A stretch of 64,000 nucleotides of DNA. It comes from Callaeas wilsoni. Lineage: Eukaryota > Chordata > Aves > Passeriformes > Callaeidae. Positions 46,099-57,779 of this stretch are shown one piece after another. The notes below the pieces were generated by a model. It worked only from the letters and a program-made list of their open reading frames with translations. It ran no database searches and had not been told where the DNA came from. Made by a program: the position numbers and the translations under genes. The DNA lies in assembly GCA_013398955.1 (NCBI GenBank), contig VWPU01024633.1, positions 1 to 64,000 of the forward strand, in the 5' to 3' direction. The first letter of the stretch is position 1. Each line of letters starts with the position of its first letter.

Positions 46099-46459
46099 TG
46101 TTTAAAGGTTGTCAGTCTAATCCTTGCTTTGTTTTCCACTGCTTCTTGTCCTGGAGATGGGTGTTGGGTGGAGGTAGCTCTGCAGAATCATGCAGGGCTG
46201 GTGCTGTCAGATTGTTGCCCTGAAGAGCCTAGAACAGAGCACAAAATTAAGGTGACCTGGAGGACAAATACTGCCTGTCCCTGTTGCAAGCCTGGCCCAT
46301 ACTCCTGCAGAGGCAGTTCTCCCACAGCCCATGCCCTGGACAGGCAGCTGGTGCCCAGCTGTCCCTGCACACCTGCGGCCATCGGCCCAGTCGTGTTTCA
46401 GGCCAGGCTGTGCGAGGAATTCTGCTCACTTTTTCAGGTGCTCACACTTCTGGGGCTGT

Positions 46460-49400
46460 TCAGGTTTTCTGAACATTAGCTACGGGTTCTCTTCCTGCAT
46501 TGTGCTTAGTGTGTCTTGAATGCCTGTTTGTATCCTGCACCTGCTCTGTCACCTTGCTGAGCTCTTCCTTAAGGAAAGCCAGCTCCACCTTGCAGACAAC
46601 CAGCTCCTCTTCTCGCAGAGCCAGAGTTTGCTCACTGTCCAGGTGTAGCTGCTGCCAGTGTTGGACTAGGCTGCTCAGCTCCTGCATCCTCTCCTGGAGG
46701 GGGTAGGTCTGCCCATAGCACAGTGAGAGACACAGGCTGAGCACAGACTCCTGGTTTTTCACAGAAATACTTGAGACATCCTTACCTCCTGTTTGCTCTG
46801 GTCCTTGAAGCTCTGTATCTTCCTCAGCTCCTGATGAAGCTGCTGCCTATGTGTCTTGTAGGCTGCAATCTTTTCCACCTGCTTGGTGCTCTCTTGCCAG
46901 GCTTGGGCCAGCTCTGCCTGGAGGTTGTCCATGTCCTGCACCTGCCAGCAAAGCTGTGGGGCAGGGAGGATGGTTGGCCATGGCTGAGCCTCTGCTGGAG
47001 GCAGGAGAGGAGTTTGGCAGTGAGGCTGCATCCCTGTCCTGTCCTGCCTTGCCCTCACCTGTTGCTGCAGCTCTGCCACTTTTTGGTGTAGGCCTTGGAT
47101 GGCCTCTTTGGCTCTGCTGAGCTGCTGCAGACTCTGCTGCTCCTGGGCCTGGGTGGCTCCCAGCTGCTCCTGCAGCCGGGCTGGGCTGTGCTGCAGGGCC
47201 CTGGCTCTGCTCCTCTGCCCTCAGCTACAGAGATGGCAGTGCATTGGTGAGTTGGCCTTGTGCTGTGTGCCCTTCCCTAAGCACAGGCACAGCTACCCTG
47301 TGTGTGCCACAGGATGCTCAGGGCTGGCCAGTGCCCGGCTGTGTGAGGTGGTGGGGGCAGGCTGGCATTGTTGATTCCCACTCTGTTCCAGGGCTTCTGG
47401 GGGAAGTGGAGCAGGGATCAGCCCTGCCGCATGGTTGTCATGGCTTCTGTGCCCCCCTGGCTGCTTGCCCCTATGCTTGCTGCTGGCACTGACCTGCTTG
47501 AGCAGCTCTCTGCTCTCCTCTGGGATATTGTGGCTGGTGTCAAAATCACTGTGGGCAGCCAAGTAGGAGGTGACCTCTGCACTGCCTGGTCCTTCAGGTG
47601 GGGGGCTGCCTCACTAACCTGTGAGTACCCAGCAGGGTGTGGGATCACCCTCTGCCCCTTGCTGTGTAGAGCTGAGGCTGCAGAAGGAGCCTTTTTGGGA
47701 CATCCCATGGACAGTGGGCTGTTGGGGAGCACCTGTGACAGACGAATGTGGCCTGCACCAGGAGGGAGGCAGGAAGGCTGCTAGCTCCTGGGCCTCTCAT
47801 GTCTGTGCAGTCCCCACAGTGCCCTCCCTGTTGTGGCAGTATCTGTTGAACACCCAGCAGCCCTGGAAAGCCATCCCTGTGGTCCCTGACCAGTGACAGA
47901 GCACAGGCACAGGGAGAGTAGTGATCCCAGGTCATTGGCAAGGTTGTGGGCTGCACCAGTGCCAGCAGCCCTGGGACGGTGCCCAGGGTGTCTGTTGGGC
48001 TGTCTGCATTCTTCCAGCTCTGCTCAGCTGGGTGGACTGGGCTGTGCCAGCCAGGCTTGCCTTGTGGCTAGGCAGCTCTGTACAGGTGGTGGTAGAGCCA
48101 CGCATGGCTGGCAGGATGTTCTCTTCGCTCACCTGGGGGGGTCACCAGATGTTTGCACGGGCTGTGGGGCAGGCATAGTGCCTAGCCTGTGGTGGAGTGG
48201 CAGTGGGGGACACATGCAGGTTGGTCTGTGGCCACCGTGCCCAGCACTAGTACCTTGCCCATCAGTGCCTGGAACTGCTGCATCAGAATGACCAAGTCCC
48301 GGTGCTCCTGCTCTACTGCACGCTCCTGCAGCTGGACCAGTCATTCGTGGTTCGTGCCCCTGCAGAAGTCCAGGTCCAGCTGCAATGCCTGTATCATGGC
48401 CAGCACCTGAGCTGGGTCCAGATCTTGCTGCTGTGTGTCCTGGCATGCTCTGTGCTCCCCATGCTGTGGCTCCAGCACCAATGCTTGCCTTTGGCCCTAG
48501 GAGATGGCATGAGCAGCATCTGTCCAGCTCGCCACTGTAGCCAGCCCATCTTGCAGCTCCTGTCTGGGCAGGCACTGGGGCTGGGCAATGCTGGCAGTCC
48601 TAGTTTTGTGCAGAGCAGCAATGGACCATGTTGCCAACGGGTGGGTGCAGCCCTTCCCCATGAGGCAGCACTGCCCCATGTGTGTGCGTGTTCTGACAGT
48701 TCCTTTGGGCTCACGAACAGCCAAGCCCCTGACACCACTGGCCCTCCGCACTGCAGTGAACTGTGGCCACTGTGGGAAATGGTGGCAGTGGGACGAGTGC
48801 AGCCACGGCAGGACTGGATATCCCTGAGCCCTTGTGCTCTCCTGAGCCCTGGGGAAGAGGTGTCTAGTGGTGCAGGCAAGGGCTGGCCAGTGCCTCCTGT
48901 ACCACCTGACCACCAATCTGTGGCTACGCAACCAGCGCCTGGGTTGAGCATATGGTTGGCACTGCTCACCTTGGGCTGCCAGGCCTCTGTCTCCGGCTGA
49001 AGCTGCTGGATGGAGCTGGTCAGCTCTGGTGTTGTCTCCTTCGCCCCTGGCAGACCTCTACAGGAGCCTTCAGGCTGATCCTGAGGTGCAGGAACCTCCC
49101 CAGATGTGCTAAATTTTGGCCACTCTCTCACTGTTGGAAGAACCATAACCTTTCTCGTGGCCCCAGACAATCCTTAGTCCCACGGATGTCACTCAGCCCT
49201 GCCTGGGGCAGCCCCACCATCCCATGGTATTGGCACTGCCACTCCCCGTCTGAGGAGCACCTGATGCCAGCAGGAGAGGCCTAGCCTGGGGCTCCTGGAA
49301 AAGCAGGGCAGAACTGTGTGGGGCTGTGGCCCTCTCCTCAGCAGCACCTGGTCCTACTGCTGCTCACAGTCCTCACCGCAGCCTTCCTGTGCCATGCTCC

Positions 49401-49482
49401 TCACCATCTTGCGTCCCTGGCATGCTGTGTGACACTACTCCATGTGCCACTATGAGGTCACCAGGTCCTGGGCATCATCCTT
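46460..49482 (-). pseudogene. PMFBP1: PMFBP1-like coiled-coil gene, probably decaying
   Basis: Minus-strand exons encode coiled coil. The last is 46,708-46,460 (LALREEELVVCKVELAFLKE). Upstream come 46,941 (or 46,953)-46,786 (MDNLQAELAQAWQ), about 47,214-47,059 (RAKEAIQGLHQKVAELQQQ), a segment ending at 47,494 (PEESRELLKQ), 48,406-48,254 and 49,130-48,970 (ELTSSIQQLQPETEAWQPK). Splice sites are mostly good and phases often fit. Position (next to DHX38, convergent) and coiled-coil content match PMFBP1, the sperm head-tail coupling protein. I name it by synteny, not by confirmed alignment. Decay signs: the phase-0, 51-codon exon 48,406-48,254 has TGA at 48,343-48,341, and a likely exon at about 49,482-49,340 has three TAG codons (49,452, 49,437, 49,356, each read downward) in an otherwise Gln/Glu-rich frame. 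The 3' exons remain open, so a shortened gene is possible. Confidence 0.55.
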
Positions 49483-49489
49483 AGAACTG

Positions 49490-52400
49490 GTCCAGGACAC
49501 AGCAGCACCCCTGTGTCAGGGCAGGACCTCGCCACCCTCATGCTGCCCCTGCATTGTCCTCAGGCCATACTCAGTCTGTGGCCAGTCCCAGAACACACCG
49601 CTGGCCTGTGGCCAGGGTCAGGTGACAGTGGGGATGACAGCAGTGCGGTGCTCAGGGCTGTGCCCTGTGGTCCACCACCCACACAAAGGGCAGGGCTGGG
49701 GGGACCCGCTCCAGGGGCACATCCTGACAGGGCCACAGGCCCTTGGGGAGGCTGAGTGTGGACAGAGGAGGCTGAGAGTGCATGTGTCTGGTTGTCCCGC
49801 CCTGCCTGGGGCCACCCCACAGCGCCCAGGTACTCGGATCAGTGACGCGGGTCTCTGGGTGCCACTGGTGCCTTGATTGTGGATGCAGAGTGATGGTGCG
49901 AGCGCAGACCTGCCGCTGTGGCCTGTGCTGGTGACACGGGACTCTCTGGGCTGTGTGTGGTCCCTTGCCAACACTCAGTGCAGTTTCACAGGTAAGTGTT
50001 TTAACTGGAAATTTCCAAGGCTGAAGTGGGCCCAGAAGGTGAATGCAGATGTACCACAACAGAAATCATCAGTTGCCATGACAACCTGCTCCACCAGCGG
50101 GTCACAGTCACAGGTGATGGGAGCAGGCACAGCACCAACAGCCCTGTGAGCAGGGCTGCTGAACCCCCCGCTGTCCAGAACACAACTGAATTTGGTCACA
50201 ATTTCTGCCAGTGCAAGGAAATAAAATTTCCCTGCAGACTTCAGTCTTGTTCAGGCAGTGGCAGCCAGGGCATAGAGCATCCACAGCGCACAGAACCTTT
50301 ATGGGACAAAGCCTTGTGCCATGTGTGCTGTGCGGTGCCATGCCATGTTGCATGGTGCCACAGGCAATGCCATTCTGTACCACAAATGTGCCACACCGTG
50401 TTGAGCTGCAGGTAGCGCCTGCCTTGAAGGGCTCAACACTGCTCCAGCTTCTTTTGACCATGTCGGGCAGCCCTACAGCCCTGACCCACAGCTGCCTGCC
50501 CATACTCAGCTGGTGCTGGGAGGATGGGGGGGGTCAAACTGGCCCCTCTGCTGTGTGACTACAGTCCTGGGGGTGGGAGTTGTCTCACTTTAATTACTGC
50601 CGTAATGTTCTCTTTTCAGTGCCACCTTAATTGAAATTAAACAGCTGCCGTGTTCAGGCTAGGACAAAAGTGAATCCTTTTTCATTCCCCTCCAGTTTAA
50701 TGAAGACTGACACGCTGGGAGAAAACAAAGGCGATCCAGCTGCTGTCTCTTGCTGGCACATGCATCAGCAATTACCAGTGACCCTGCGGGCTGGCAGAGA
50801 CCCCCCAGAGCACCCCGCAGCCGTCAGCCCCAGGCAGCTCAGTCCTGTGTCTTGGAGAGCTCCTGCCCAAAAGGTCTGGCTGGGGGTGTGCAGGGAATGA
50901 GGTGCCCACAACAATGGGGCATGCCAGCACAAGGGTCTCAGTGCCCAGGTTCTGTGTCCAGGCTTTCATTCCATCTGTTAAGAAGTATCTGGCCACCAAC
51001 CATGACCCAGCACGGCCCTTCAGACCCCCATGCTGCCAGGGTCACGCCATTGTGGTGGGCTCAACCAGCTTCAGCCTCACAATGTTCACAGTCACCAACT
51101 AGCCTATGCACTGCCTCAGCCTCAGCCAGGGCAGCAATGTCAGCCCAAGAGTCCTCTCCAGTGTTCAGGTTTTTTCCTGTTTTAGCACCAGGAGTTTGCT
51201 TCATGCCATTCAATACTTTAAAATATGCAAAATGAGGTGCTGCTACAAACCTCATTAACACCCGCCTCCAACATCATTAAGATGTTTCCAAGAAAATTAA
51301 TTGAGAGACTCATTAAAAATAAATTAAGAAAAATGTGTTGCAGAGCGCCTGCTCCGAGCTCGTAAATCACGGCTCAGAGCTCCAGGCCGCTGCACAGGCA
51401 ATTAACGCCAGCCAATTTGTTTTATCCTGGCTGCGAAAATTAGAAAGCAGACATGGAGATTAGATTAGGCATGTCTGTCAAGCGGAACTTGGAGTGAATA
51501 TTTTAGGATACAAAATGGAAATAAGAAAAACAAAGCTGGGACTTCATTCAGGAGAGCTGGCGGGCAGAGGGGGTGGGGAGGAAGGAGGTTTGCATGTTCT
51601 CTGTGCCATGGCTGTGTGTCGATGACACCCATCTCAGGATCCTGCCACCACCAGCTCCGTCCTCCCCTGCACATCGCCCATCCTCGGTGGCTGCACGGAT
51701 GCCAATCACCCCTCTTGGGGAGCATGAGCTTGCTGTGAGAGTGTTCTGAGCTGCTGTGTGTGACACAGCCCAAGCCAACACGCCGCCCACGTGTGCTGAT
51801 TACACACTTAGATGAGCAAACACAGTGCAACTGGGTAAGACCACTGCTTGGGCCTCCATCAGCTTTAGGCCGTTGGTGCCCCTTTGTCCATCTCCAGTAC
51901 CTTCCATCACAGGAGCTCAAACCACTTGATATTCATGAACCAAACTGCAGGGCCCCTCTGCAAAACAAGTGCTGTGATCCCTGTTTCACACAGACGAGCT
52001 GAAGAAGAGATGACTTAAGGTCTTGCTTGTACTTACACAAATGCACAAGCAGCTCATGCAGCAGCTGCTGCGCTGGCACATCCCAGTAGTGCGTGGGACA
52101 TGCTGGTGGCTGCAAGTGCAGCCAAAGGTCCAGCCGCGGGGGTGGCATGGCCCTTCGTGGCAGTGGGAACCTGCGTGCTATCAGTGCTCATGGTACAGGG
52201 AGACCGTGGCGCTCTGGCAAAGGCTCCAGAAGGAGCCATGGGTACTGCATCAGGCTGCACAACTCAAGTGGTGTTGTGTGAGGGGTTTAGTGCAGAGCAA
52301 GGGATAATTTGGCCACACATCAGAATGCAAGAGGAAAGTGGGAACAGAGCAGAAGAAGGCTCTTGGATCAGCAGGCAGAAGTGCACCTCGGTCTGATGTC

Positions 52401-52600
52401 TGCGAGATGACACAAACCAAACTGAAACTGGAGTTCAGCACATGTAGGAATGGTTACCTCTTGGCAGAGCAAGCTCAACACTGTGGATGGGCCATCCATG
52501 GCCACTTGGATCCAAGTCTGGATGGCTCATTTTCAGCTCTGCCTATAACTCCCTGATCCCAAAGTAGACACTGACACTGGTCCTGTGGTGGCAGACAGTG
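49490..52600. other. Noncoding DNA with possible conserved elements
   Basis: No exons were recognised. The first kilobase (to 50.55 kb) is GC-rich and featureless. From about 50,583 to 51,560 the composition becomes AT-balanced and rich in homeodomain-type TTAATT/ATTAA words. That is the look of a conserved noncoding element, although conservation cannot be measured here. After 51,560 the sequence again looks neutral. Confidence 0.5.
50583..51560. promoter_or_regulatory. Candidate conserved noncoding enhancer block
   Basis: Two dense stretches, about 50,583-50,770 and 51,170-51,550, contain TTTAATTACTG, CCTTAATTGAAATTAAAC, CATTAAAAATAAATTAAG and AGGCAATTAACGCC words with little simple repetition. 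Such TAAT-rich, repeat-free blocks beside a homeobox gene desert (ZFHX3 is the expected neighbour) are typical developmental enhancers. This is inference from texture only. Confidence 0.35.
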
Positions 52601-52639
52601 AGGTCTTTCACTGCCCCGCTGGTGCCCTGAGCCAGGATT

Positions 52640-52795
52640 CCCCATCTGCTCATGTCGTTCCAACCCCTGTCATGGGCAGGGACACCTTCCACCTTCCAGG
52701 TTGCTCCAAGCCCCGTCCAACCTGGCCTTGGACACGTCCAGGGATGTGGCAGCCACAGCTTCTCTGGGAACCCTGTGCCAGTGCTGGGCGGGGGC
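52640..52795 (-). mobile_element. CR1 LINE 3' fragment
   Basis: The plus strand reads as the reverse complement of the CR1 3' region. The order is GGACACCTTCCA, CCAGGTTGCTC.AAGCCC, TCCAACCTGGCCTTGGACAC, TCCAGGGATG.GGCA.CCACA, CTTCTCTGGG and CCAGTGCTG. It is the clearest CR1 copy in the window and supports an avian source. Confidence 0.88.
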
Positions 52796-53460
52796 TGAGA
52801 GGGAATTGCGGTGAAAGGAGCGCGCCTCGGGAGTGATGGGGGGTGCCTGGGAGTGCCCCGGGGCTCGGCAGTGCCGGGGGGCTGCGGGCGGATGCTTCGC
52901 GCATGCGCGCTGACAGTCTCCACTCCGCCTCGTTCCTGCCCGGCAGGGGTCGCTCTCGGCCCGCGCGGCGCTGCCCGTGAGGGCGGCTCCGCCCCGAGCG
53001 TCCTCGAGCATCCCCGGGCACCCCCCGGACACCCCTCGAGCATCCCCAGCCACTCCCCCCGGCCATCCCCCGAGGAACCTCTCCCGGGCACCCCCTCGAG
53101 CATCCCTGAGCACCACCTGGGCACCCGCCGAGCACCATCGAGCACCCCTCGGGCACGCCCCAAGCACCCCCCAGCACCTTTGTTCTGCCGCAGTCCCGGT
53201 CGGGGCTGGGCGGGGGACGGGGACCGCTGCCCGGGCCGAGGGTGCCCGGGCCGGCGTTGCCCAGCCGAGGTTCCCAGAGCAGGGTTGCCCGAGGATGGAG
53301 GTGCCCATGCCGAGGGAGCAGGTGCAGGGAGTGCCGGGCGGGGGCTGCCCGGAGAAGGGGTGTCCGGTGATGGGACTGCCCGTGCCGGGTGTGCCCCGTG
53401 CTCCCGCCGCAGCTCAGCCTTGACCCGGGGCAGGCGGAGGGCGGGCAGGTCCTGAACTGA
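52796..53460. promoter_or_regulatory. Orphan CpG island with an NRF1-type site and degenerate minisatellites
   Basis: A sharp rise in CpG density begins right after the CR1 fragment. The palindromic GCGCATGCGC at 52,899-52,908 is a consensus NRF1 site, a hallmark of CpG-island promoters. Two degenerate tandem repeats follow. One has units like GAGCACCCCTCGGGCAC (about 52,996-53,180). The other has units like GTGCCCGGGCCGAGG (about 53,235-53,405). Open frames on both strands are products of GC content and repetition. Which transcript this island serves is unknown; a start for the minus-strand coiled-coil gene or a noncoding RNA are options. Confidence 0.6.
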
Positions 53461-54767
53461 GAATGGGATTCATGAACGGGGAAGCAGGATCAACGTCTCC
53501 GTCGCAGAATCTTAATAATCCTTAAAGGTTATTCCTGAGCCGTTCATCTTGGCAGGGAGCCTTACCCCGGCCCGATCCCATCCAGTACTGCCCGGGACAC
53601 GCTGCTGTGTTTGGGATGAGGAACAGCGACAGAAATACAAGCAGTGTGGGCATAGTCCACTGGGAGCGACAAACAATCGGGACTTGCAGGGCGTTGCATT
53701 CTACGATGCGAATGATCTCATTATCTTTGCGGAGGTCTCGGCCAGCTACTTGAAAAATACTTATTAAAAACTACAGCAGCTCTAGGGAGAGGGTTTCCAC
53801 CAGGGAAGGGAGAGAGAACAAACTGCATGTGTAAAAACAGAAGGGGACAGCCACAGTAGCAATAATGGTTCGGGACCTGCTCTGCCCTGCTGTGTCCCTA
53901 GTGGAGGCTGAAAGGCCATGACACATCGCAGAGTGCACATCAGGGCTTTGCCTCTGCTCTATTCCTCTAGCTACCACACGTTCCCATGAAACCTCGTAGT
54001 GGGGAGTGTTGGTGCATGAGGAGGCCCACCCAGCCCAGTTGCGTAGGAGCCAACCTCTGACATTCCCATTGCTCAAACACCGAGTCACCTGGCTCATCCC
54101 CTTGTCCTGTCCAGGCAGTGTCAGCCAGAACAGGCCACCCAGGGCTAGCCTGGTTGGGTTTAAACACTTTCCCCCAGGGTCAGGGGAAGGCGCAGATGGG
54201 TATGGGAATGACCCCACAGGTATGCAGCGGTCCCTGGGGCTGCCTCCTGCCCGCTGCTGGTGCTTCTGTGTATTCACACCATCATGGCACCATTTTCACT
54301 GCTACTTCTGCCAACTGCATCTCAGTTTTATGAATCTGTGGGTTAAGGACCTACACAAGCTTTGTAGGAGCTGTCATGTGTTCCTCTAAAGAACCAAGAG
54401 GTGGAAATCAGCAGGAAGTAGAAAATCTACTGGAAAATGGAAGGAACAAATGAAAGGAAAGCCGTGCTGCTCGGGTCTGGTCACAGGACACAAGGCATTG
54501 GTGGTTCTTGCAGTTACAGTCACTAAGTTGCTGGAAGAGGGATAGTGCCCCTGGACAGCCACATCAGTTGCTCTGGGGCCTCCTTCTAAGCCAGCAGTAA
54601 TGGCAGCACTGTGTGGGAGGTCAAGGAAAAGCCAGGGGCTGAGGGGAGACAAAAACGAGAGGGAGCTGGGTAAATAGAAAGAGACTCTGGTGGTGGGGAG
54701 CACAGGGAGATCCTCCAAAGGGCAGGAGGGCATGGGGATACAGATATGAAGCAGAAAGAGAGGATCC
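53461..54767. other. Noncoding stretch, nothing recognised
   Basis: A 72-codon frame at 53,549-53,767 follows the CpG island but shows no family resemblance. The remainder is unique-looking DNA without convincing exons or repeats. Confidence 0.5.
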
Positions 54768-55089
54768 CCTTCCCTTCCCTTCCTCTCCTCTCTTCCCCCC
54801 CCCTCCCCCTCCCCCCCTCCTCCCCCCTCCTCCCCCCCCTTCCCCTCTCCTCCCTCCCCCCCCCCCCCTCCCGCCTTCCCCCCCCCCTCCCTCCCCCGCC
54901 CTCCCCTCCCCTTCCCTACCCTTCCCTTCCCTTCCTCTCCTCTCTTCCCCCCCCCTCCCCCTCCCCCCCTCCTCCCCCCTCCTCCCCCCCCTTCCCCTCT
55001 CCTCCCTCCCCCCCCCCCCCTCCCGCCTTCCCCCCCCCCTCCCTCCCCCGCCCTCCCCTCCCCTTCCCTACCCTTCCCTTCCCTTCCTC
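54768..55089. repeat. C-rich polypyrimidine array with a duplicated 152-bp unit
   Basis: About 320 bp consist of C with scattered T and rare A/G on the plus strand. The block from 54,781 is repeated from 54,933, giving a period of 152 bp, almost exactly twice. Edges are CCCTTCCC-type words. The purine strand carries many G-runs able to form G-quadruplexes. The very long frames across it are artefacts. Confidence 0.92.
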
Positions 55090-56009
55090 ACCTTAAGTCT
55101 CTGGCCCAAAAGAAAGGAGTATTTTAAGACAAAGGATAAAACCCACAGGAAATAAAGTTGAGACCATATGTCTGCTGCATAGAAAGCTTCATTAGCCCTG
55201 GTGGCATAGGAGTCATGAGAGAAAAAAAACCAAAACAGTAGGAGTGATGTCAAAGGACTGACTGCCAGGGGAGGACATTGTGCATTTGCCACCTCTTGAT
55301 GTCTTCGAGCCCAGCCAAACGCCTGTCTGAAGCTGTCTTAGTCAGACAAGTTACTGATTGCTGATTTCAGAGTAACATGGTGAAATTTTCATGACCATAG
55401 GTACAGGAGGTCAGGCAGCCCAATCCCTTCCTGCTCACCCCGAGAATCTGCAGGAAGGAAATGCAAAGGAGGATCACAAGAACATGATGCTATTTGTGCT
55501 CTTGGATAGGACTTCATGCCAGCACTGATTCATCTGGCTACATCAGCATTCCACAGCATTACTCAGCCCCTCAGGTGGGCAGACACTTGAGGGTAGATCT
55601 GTCTGGAAGGGGCCAGGTCTGCTGACGTTATATAATTTCATCTTTTTTTCAGATGTTCAGCAGCTGTCCCCAGTCTCCAAGGTATGACACAGCCAGGTGG
55701 TCCTAACCTTGCTGAAGGTCTGGGGCATTTGCACCATCTTTCTCACAAGATCTCACTGCCGTCTCAGCTGCTGTAGCTCTGTTCCTCCTCAGGAATTAGG
55801 GCTTGGGGCTGTGCTAGAATTAAATCAGATGAAGATGGAGAGATGGATCTGTGGAAACGTTTGTTTAGTGCCCAGGAGCAGCCCAAAAGGCAAACTGACT
55901 GTTAACAATTATCAGGAAAATAATGGAGAGCAGATCACAGTTCTGCCACTGAACAGATTCGTATTGAAAGCTGTGCTGTGATTTCTATATGGAGCTCTGT
56001 CTGCCTCTC
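55090..56009. other. Intergenic DNA with an old CR1 tail
   Basis: No gene was recognised. The segment at about 55,365-55,450 (TGAAATTTTCATGACC...ACAGGAGGTCAG.C) resembles the 3' end of ancient CR1/L3-like elements, where a GGAGGTCAGACTAGATGATC word precedes the terminal repeats. Confidence 0.45.
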
Positions 56010-56165
56010 TCAAAAAAACGATTTGGAAGTGTTTCAGAGAAGACCAACAAGGATGATCAAATACAAAGAGTATTTTCCATGTGAGGAAAACGTGGATAGT
56101 CTCTTTAGGCTGGAAAAGAATAGACTGAAGAGGATTATAGTATCAAGTTTAGGAAATAGAGGTTG
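56010..56165 (+). mobile_element. Diverged CR1 LINE fragment
   Basis: The plus strand follows the CR1 region AGGATGATC...GAG.AT.T.CC.TGTGAGGAAA...CTGTTTAGGCTGGAAAAGA..AGACTGAAGAGGA with many substitutions. It is 5'- and 3'-truncated. Confidence 0.7.
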
Positions 56166-57779
56166 CCTGCAGTATGATTTCTCGTCATCCCTTCAATATA
56201 AGAACCAGCAGTACCCCATAAATTAGCAGGTAATAACCAAAAAGCAAAAACCAGATATTTTTTAAAATGTCATGTGCTATGTCGGACTGCTTCACACAGG
56301 GTGTGGTGCACCTCCAAAGCTCATATGCATTCAAAAATAAATTAAACATTTGAATGGGAGAAAAATATCCACTCACATTGATGGAATGCAAGACCCTGTT
56401 TCTGCTTCCAGAGCCCAAGAGCTATGGGTGGCTGAGGCTGGCAGAGTGTTCCGGGAAGCACCACGAGATCTGTGGCCTCTATACCCCAGCATGGATGCAC
56501 CAACCAGACTCCAGGAATCAATCACGAAATTGAACTGTCTCCTCCTGAACCAAGCTAGCAGTGGAGAAATAGAAAACAGGGTTTTTGTAGCGATACTGAA
56601 ACTTCACAGTTGATTTTAAGCCTCTTAGACGGTATAATACTGACTGCAAGTTCCTGCTGAGGGCTATCGACTCCAGCCTGTGCCAAGCTGCAGGAAACAC
56701 CCCGTGCCATGCCTGCATGTGATGGAGCGTGTCTTTGCACCAACAGCGTGACTGACTCAGATCAAAAACCAGCTTCCCGGGATTTTCCACCAGCATCCTT
56801 TCAGACTGCCATCCAGCAGCAGAGATCCGTGCATCCACAAGGTGACAGGCACCAGAAGACAGCATCATCTTCAAACCACACGGAGGGATTAGTGCAGGCT
56901 GGAAGCAGCCCCCTGCTGCCCTCTGTCCAGGGTGGGACATGCTGCCTGGTGGGCTGTGGGGAAGGAGGGGGCTTGGACTTCAGAGGTGGCTTTCCTGGGT
57001 CGTGTGCTTGTAAGCAGACACCGTGGCAAACAAATTGCATGTTCTTGTAGTGTAAATCCTAATCTGCTTCTTTTGAAGCACCTGCTGTTGTGCTGCTGTG
57101 GTGCTAAGGAATGTCTGCATGATGGAATGCAAGGCTATACCTTAAGTACTTCAAATTAATTGAGAGCAGTAGTGTTTCGTGCTGTGGGACCACATCAAGG
57201 CCACTGACTATTTACAGTCCTGTAGGTTAGAGCTGCAGGCAGCATGGATTGTGTGGGCAGGATGGACAGGTTGGCCGGTATAGGCCATGTGGACAGGGCA
57301 CCAGAGCAGCAGCTGACAAAGGTCAGCTGTGTGGTGCTGTTCCATTATTACTTCAGGCAGTGTCTCTGCTTTGTCACACACTTCCTATTCTGTGACACAC
57401 TGCTCTCAGCAGTGATCCAGCAGTCACAGATCCTCCATCTTTTTATCAAGGTAATTCCCCATCACCATTATTTTTGCATACCTTTTACTGCAATAAAGAA
57501 GAGGCCAATACTGAGCTGCAGTGAATGCTCAGCCAGCATGGTAACCAGCTAAATTCCATATTAGTGGCATGGTTTAAATACCCAGCCTGCTTCTACATGG
57601 GGATCAAGAACACAGGGAGTGGAAGGGGCCCCTTCTCCAGTTTGGTAATGCTCCCCTATTTCTGGAGTTTGTTAGCACAATATCAAAATTACAAACAACA
57701 AAACTCTCCATTTCTCACTTTCATTTTGAATTAAAGACCATCTATTGAAGACTCTCACTTCAAAAACCAGCCAGGCACT
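56166..57779. other. Intergenic DNA, nothing recognised
   Basis: Unique-looking sequence. Short frames occur on both strands, but no splice-consistent or family-like exon was seen. Confidence 0.5.

Noticed and set aside
52543..53455. Overlapping 170-210 codon frames on both strands
   Set aside because: CpG-island composition and minisatellite repeats suppress stop codons; no family resemblance, and the plus and minus frames are equally long.
53549..53767. 72-codon frame after the orphan CpG island
   Set aside because: Short, no resemblance to known families and no clear splice sites; kept only as a note.
54746..55096. Long proline/serine-rich frame on the plus strand
   Set aside because: It is produced by the C-rich array; any frame is open because the repeat lacks A-containing stop codons.
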